Shown here one piece after another: positions 5,310-7,589 of a stretch of DNA of 7,589 nucleotides. Below the pieces are notes generated by a model that was given only the letters and a program-made list of their open reading frames with translations, ran no database searches and was not told where the DNA came from. The first letter of the stretch is position 1; every line of letters begins with the position of its first letter. Made by a program: the position numbers and the translations under genes. The stretch comes from an uncultured Neomegalonema sp. (GTDB lineage: Bacteria > Pseudomonadota > Alphaproteobacteria > Rhodobacterales > Rhodobacteraceae): assembly GCA_937927905.1 (NCBI GenBank), contig CALFWP010000029.1, forward strand, positions 1 to 7,589, written 5' to 3'.

Positions 5310-6647
5310 TCAGACCTTGAGATAGCTTTCCAGCGAATCGTCCAGCGCGTCCTTCCACGGTGTGTGGTGCGGCGGGGCCTGCGTGCCGGTCATCGGCGAG
5401 ACATAGCCATGATTTCGGAATTCCATGATGCCCTTTTTCTTATGCTTTTTCCATTCATAGAATGCCTTGTTTGATGCCTCGATATCAAAGCTGGGGTAAT
5501 CGGTTTCGCCGATCAGTTCTCCGGTATACGCCCCTTGATAATCGATACAGGCGTAATCATCCTCCAGCGCATCCTCGCGGGCGACGCGGTCATCGATATC
5601 GGCCTGCATCGCGGCGCTGTCCGGCATCGACAGCTTGCCCATGATCGCATCGCGCACCCACCAGGCCTGGGCATCGAACATATTGAATGTGTACCACTGA
5701 TCCTGCATCCCGAGGTAAAAGAGGTCAGGATCCTTGATATAGGCCACGCCCTTATAAAGATCGGCGGCGGCGAGCCGGTTTGCGGTGCGCAGGCGCAGGG
5801 CGTCGGCCATAAACGGGAAGTGATGCAGATAGCCGGTACAAAGCAGAATTGCGTCGACATCCTTACTGGTGCCGTCCTTGAAATGTGCGGTTTTCCCCTC
5901 AACCTTCACCAGTGCAGGCACTTCCTGCCAGTTTTCCGGCCAGTCATATCCCATAGGTGCCGTGCGATGGGCGACCGTGATCGACTTTGCGCCGTATTTC
6001 CAGCATTGCGAGCCGATATCCTCTGCCGAATAGGACGTGCCGAGGATCAGAACATCTTTGTCCTTGAATTCAAGTGCATCGCGGAAGTCATGGGCATGCA
6101 TAATCCGTCCCGCAAAGCTTTCAAAACCGGGATAATGCGGCACGTTCGGTGTGGAAAAGTGACCGCTGGCGACCACGACATGGTCGAATTCCTCGTCCAG
6201 TTCGCTGTCATTGGCCAGGTCATTCACGAGAACGCGGAATTTGCCGTTCGCGTTCTTTTCAACGCGGCGGACCGTGTGGTTGAACTTGATCCAGTCGCGG
6301 ATGCCCGCCTTTTTCACGCGGCCTTCGATATAATCGAACAGGACCGCACGGGGCGGGTAAGAGGCGATGGGGCGTCCGAAATGTTCCTCGAAGGTGTAAT
6401 CGGCGAATTCCAACCCCTCTTTGGGGCCGTTGGACCACAGATAGCGGTACATGGATCCGTGTACGGCCTCACCGTATTTATCCAGACCGGTGCGCCACGT
6501 GTATTTCCAGAGGCCGCCCCAATCATCCTGTTTTTCGTAACAGACGATTTCAGGGATATCTTCTCCCTTTGCCCTTGCGGATTGAAAGGCACGCAGCTGT
6601 GCCAGACCGGACGGACCGGCCCCGATGATTGCGACTCTTTTGGACAT
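5310..6647 (-). CDS. tmm: trimethylamine monooxygenase (flavin-containing monooxygenase)
   Basis: The 445-residue product matches bacterial Tmm, a soluble FAD/NADPH enzyme that oxidises trimethylamine to trimethylamine N-oxide using O2. The FAD Rossmann motif GAGPSG is at 9-14, followed by GGLWKY (44-49). The FMO identifying motif is [11 protein letters not shown] (178-188), the NADPH-site motif [13 protein letters not shown] is at 203-215, and the CTGY motif (270-273) is followed by [16 protein letters not shown] (67-77) and the C-terminal block [15 protein letters not shown] (371-385) are typical of Tmm rather than generic FMOs, and the length is the family norm. GGGAG lies eight bases before the ATG. 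No TMAO demethylase (tdm) or TMAO transporter gene adjoins it here, and the flanking genes are convergent and divergent, so it appears to be a single-gene unit. A related small-amine FMO specificity cannot be excluded. Confidence 0.88.
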   Translation of the reverse strand: MSKRVAIIGAGPSGLAQLRAFQSARAKGEDIPEIVCYEKQDDWGGLWKYTWRTGLDKYGEAVHGSMYRYLWSNGPKEGLEFADYTFEEHFGRPIASYPPRAVLFDYIEGRVKKAGIRDWIKFNHTVRRVEKNANGKFRVLVNDLANDSELDEEFDHVVVASGHFSTPNVPHYPGFESFAGRIMHAHDFRDALEFKDKDVLILGTSYSAEDIGSQCWKYGAKSITVAHRTAPMGYDWPENWQEVPALVKVEGKTAHFKDGTSKDVDAILLCTGYLHHFPFMADALRLRTANRLAAADLYKGVAYIKDPDLFYLGMQDQWYTFNMFDAQAWWVRDAIMGKLSMPDSAAMQADIDDRVAREDALEDDYACIDYQGAYTGELIGETDYPSFDIEASNKAFYEWKKHKKKGIMEFRNHGYVSPMTGTQAPPHHTPWKDALDDSLESYLKV

Positions 6648-6683
6648 TCCGTATTCTCCCTCGGTGTCGTGATTTTTGAGTGT

Positions 6684-6712
6684 ATTTCAACCACCCTGAC
6701 GCTTTTGGGCAA
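6684..6712 (-). promoter_or_regulatory. candidate tmm promoter
   Basis: On the minus strand TTGCCC (6707-6712) and TGAAAT (6684-6689) are separated by exactly 17 bases, each matching four of six sigma70 consensus positions. It lies 36 bp upstream of the tmm ATG, leaving room for a short leader with the GGGAG ribosome binding site. Confidence 0.35.
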
Positions 6713-6744
6713 GTGAAACATCACGGCAAACCGTCATTGTCTGT

Positions 6745-6767
6745 CACGGGGCACAATTTTGCCCGTG
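6745..6767. promoter_or_regulatory. inverted repeat in the tmm/ltaE divergent spacer
   Basis: CACGGG (6745-6750) and CCCGTG (6762-6767) are perfect inverted arms around an 11-base AT-rich centre. Within the same stretch, GGGCACAATTTTGCCC (6749-6764) is a palindrome with one mismatched pair. It lies about 100 bp upstream of tmm and 130 bp upstream of the aldolase start. No T-run follows and no gene ends here, so an operator is more likely than a terminator. The rest of this 252-bp spacer holds nothing else I can name. Confidence 0.35.
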
Positions 6768-6899
6768 CATGCGCACCACGCTGATGTGTAAAAGGGTGTT
6801 GCGGTGTGTATTTTTCTGCATCAGACAAGACATGCCGTTTTCATGCGGACTTTCGGCAGCGCATACGGTGCGGATAAATAACTTTCGTTCAGGTGACTC

Positions 6900-7589
6900 A
6901 TGTACTTTACCAGTGACAATTCTGTCGGGGCGGCTCCGGAGATTCTGCAGGCCATTCTTGATGCGAATGCGGACGCCCTGCCGTCCTATGGTGCCGATCC
7001 GATTATGCAGGAGGTTGAGGCCCGCATTGCCCGTCTTTTCGAAACCGATGTGCGGGTGTTCCTGGTGGGGACCGGAACGGCGGCCAATGCATTATCTCTG
7101 GCAAGTCTGGCACCGCCCTGGGGGGCCGTGTTCTGTCACAGGCATGCACATATCGAGGCGGATGAATGCGGCGCGCCGGAATTTTTCGGCGGCGGCCTTA
7201 AACTTGTCCTGATTGACGGCGGGGACGGCAAAATCGAACCCCGCCTGCTCGGGCGCGCACTGCAAACCGCCGGAGCCGGAGGCGTGCATCAGGTACAACC
7301 GGCGGTTCTGAGTGTGACGAATGTCACTGAGGCCGGTGCGCTTTATCGTGCGGATGAGATTGCGGCTTTGTCCTCCATGGCCCGCGAAGCCGGGTGCGCT
7401 GTGCATATGGACGGTACGCGCTTTGCGAATGCACTTGTGTCCGGCAATGCATCACCTGCGGATATGAGCTGGCGTGCAGGAGTTGATGTCTTGTGCCTTG
7501 GTGCCACAAAGAACGGTGCGCTGGCAGCGGAGGCTGTGATCTTTTTCGACCCCGAACGCCAACAACAGCGCATTGCCGAATTCGAATAC
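6900..7589 (+). CDS. ltaE: low-specificity L-threonine aldolase (partial, C-terminus outside window)
   Basis: The first 230 codons are open to the window edge. The product is a fold-type I PLP enzyme that splits threonine and allo-threonine to glycine and acetaldehyde in the cytosol. Visible family features are FTSDNSVGAAPEILQAI (3-19), YGADPIMQEVEARIARLF (30-47), the cofactor-phosphate loop GTGTAANAL (57-65), HIEADECGAPEFF (84-96), SVTNVTEAGALY (138-149), HMDGTRFANALV (169-180) and the Schiff-base lysine in GATKNGALAAEAVIFF (201-216, Lys204). The TKNG form is the variant common in Proteobacteria outside the E. coli LtaE type. About two thirds of the usual 340-350 residues are present. AGGTG (6891-6895) precedes the ATG. 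It is divergent from tmm, and a shared operator between them is possible. Confidence 0.88.
   Translation, partial: MYFTSDNSVGAAPEILQAILDANADALPSYGADPIMQEVEARIARLFETDVRVFLVGTGTAANALSLASLAPPWGAVFCHRHAHIEADECGAPEFFGGGLKLVLIDGGDGKIEPRLLGRALQTAGAGGVHQVQPAVLSVTNVTEAGALYRADEIAALSSMAREAGCAVHMDGTRFANALVSGNASPADMSWRAGVDVLCLGATKNGALAAEAVIFFDPERQQQRIAEFEY

Noticed and set aside
5535..6716. 393-codon open frame on the plus strand opposite tmm
   Set aside because: It mirrors the codon structure of tmm, which has a complete set of FMO motifs on the other strand. The translated product shows no recognisable domain.
6769..7212. 147-codon plus-strand frame overlapping the start of the threonine aldolase
   Set aside because: It is a different frame of the same DNA. 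The aldolase frame starting at 6900 carries all the family motifs and a ribosome binding site, and this frame carries none.

Overview
The window looks like chromosomal DNA of a marine-type alphaproteobacterium. The evidence is moderately GC-rich coding sequence, an alphaproteobacterial-style Lrp regulator, an AmpG-like permease, a bacterial ELM1-family protein and a trimethylamine monooxygenase (Tmm), a gene typical of marine Alphaproteobacteria. The taxonomic placement is inferred from gene content only.

The left 1.15 kb is accessory DNA. It starts with the 5' end of an IS5-family element (IS1031-like ends, transposase read on the minus strand and cut by the window edge). A roughly 0.7 kb island follows. 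Its core, about 301-660, is only about 18% G+C. It holds a predicted two-helix small membrane protein, whose start lies in a 10-bp tandem repeat, and two unidentified open fragments that look like 3' ends of decayed genes. A second, diverged and truncated IS5-family end closes the island and abuts the terminator of the next operon.

From 1.18 kb onward the DNA is ordinary and compact. A minus-strand pair encodes an ELM1-family (DUF1022) protein and a GT-A/GT2-like glycosyltransferase overlapping by 4 bp. Divergently, on the plus strand, lie an Lrp/AsnC regulator and an AmpG-like muropeptide permease. These four genes hint at a cell-envelope theme, but only the AmpG assignment points to a known envelope pathway (peptidoglycan recycling). 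A strong hairpin separates ampG from the convergent tmm gene (minus strand). A 252-bp spacer with an inverted repeat follows, then the first 230 codons of a low-specificity L-threonine aldolase running off the right edge.

I see no CRISPR array, tRNA, rRNA or defence system. No convincing new multi-gene system is visible. The best leads are the repeat-controlled start of the small membrane ORF in the AT-rich island and the translationally coupled ELM1/glycosyltransferase pair.
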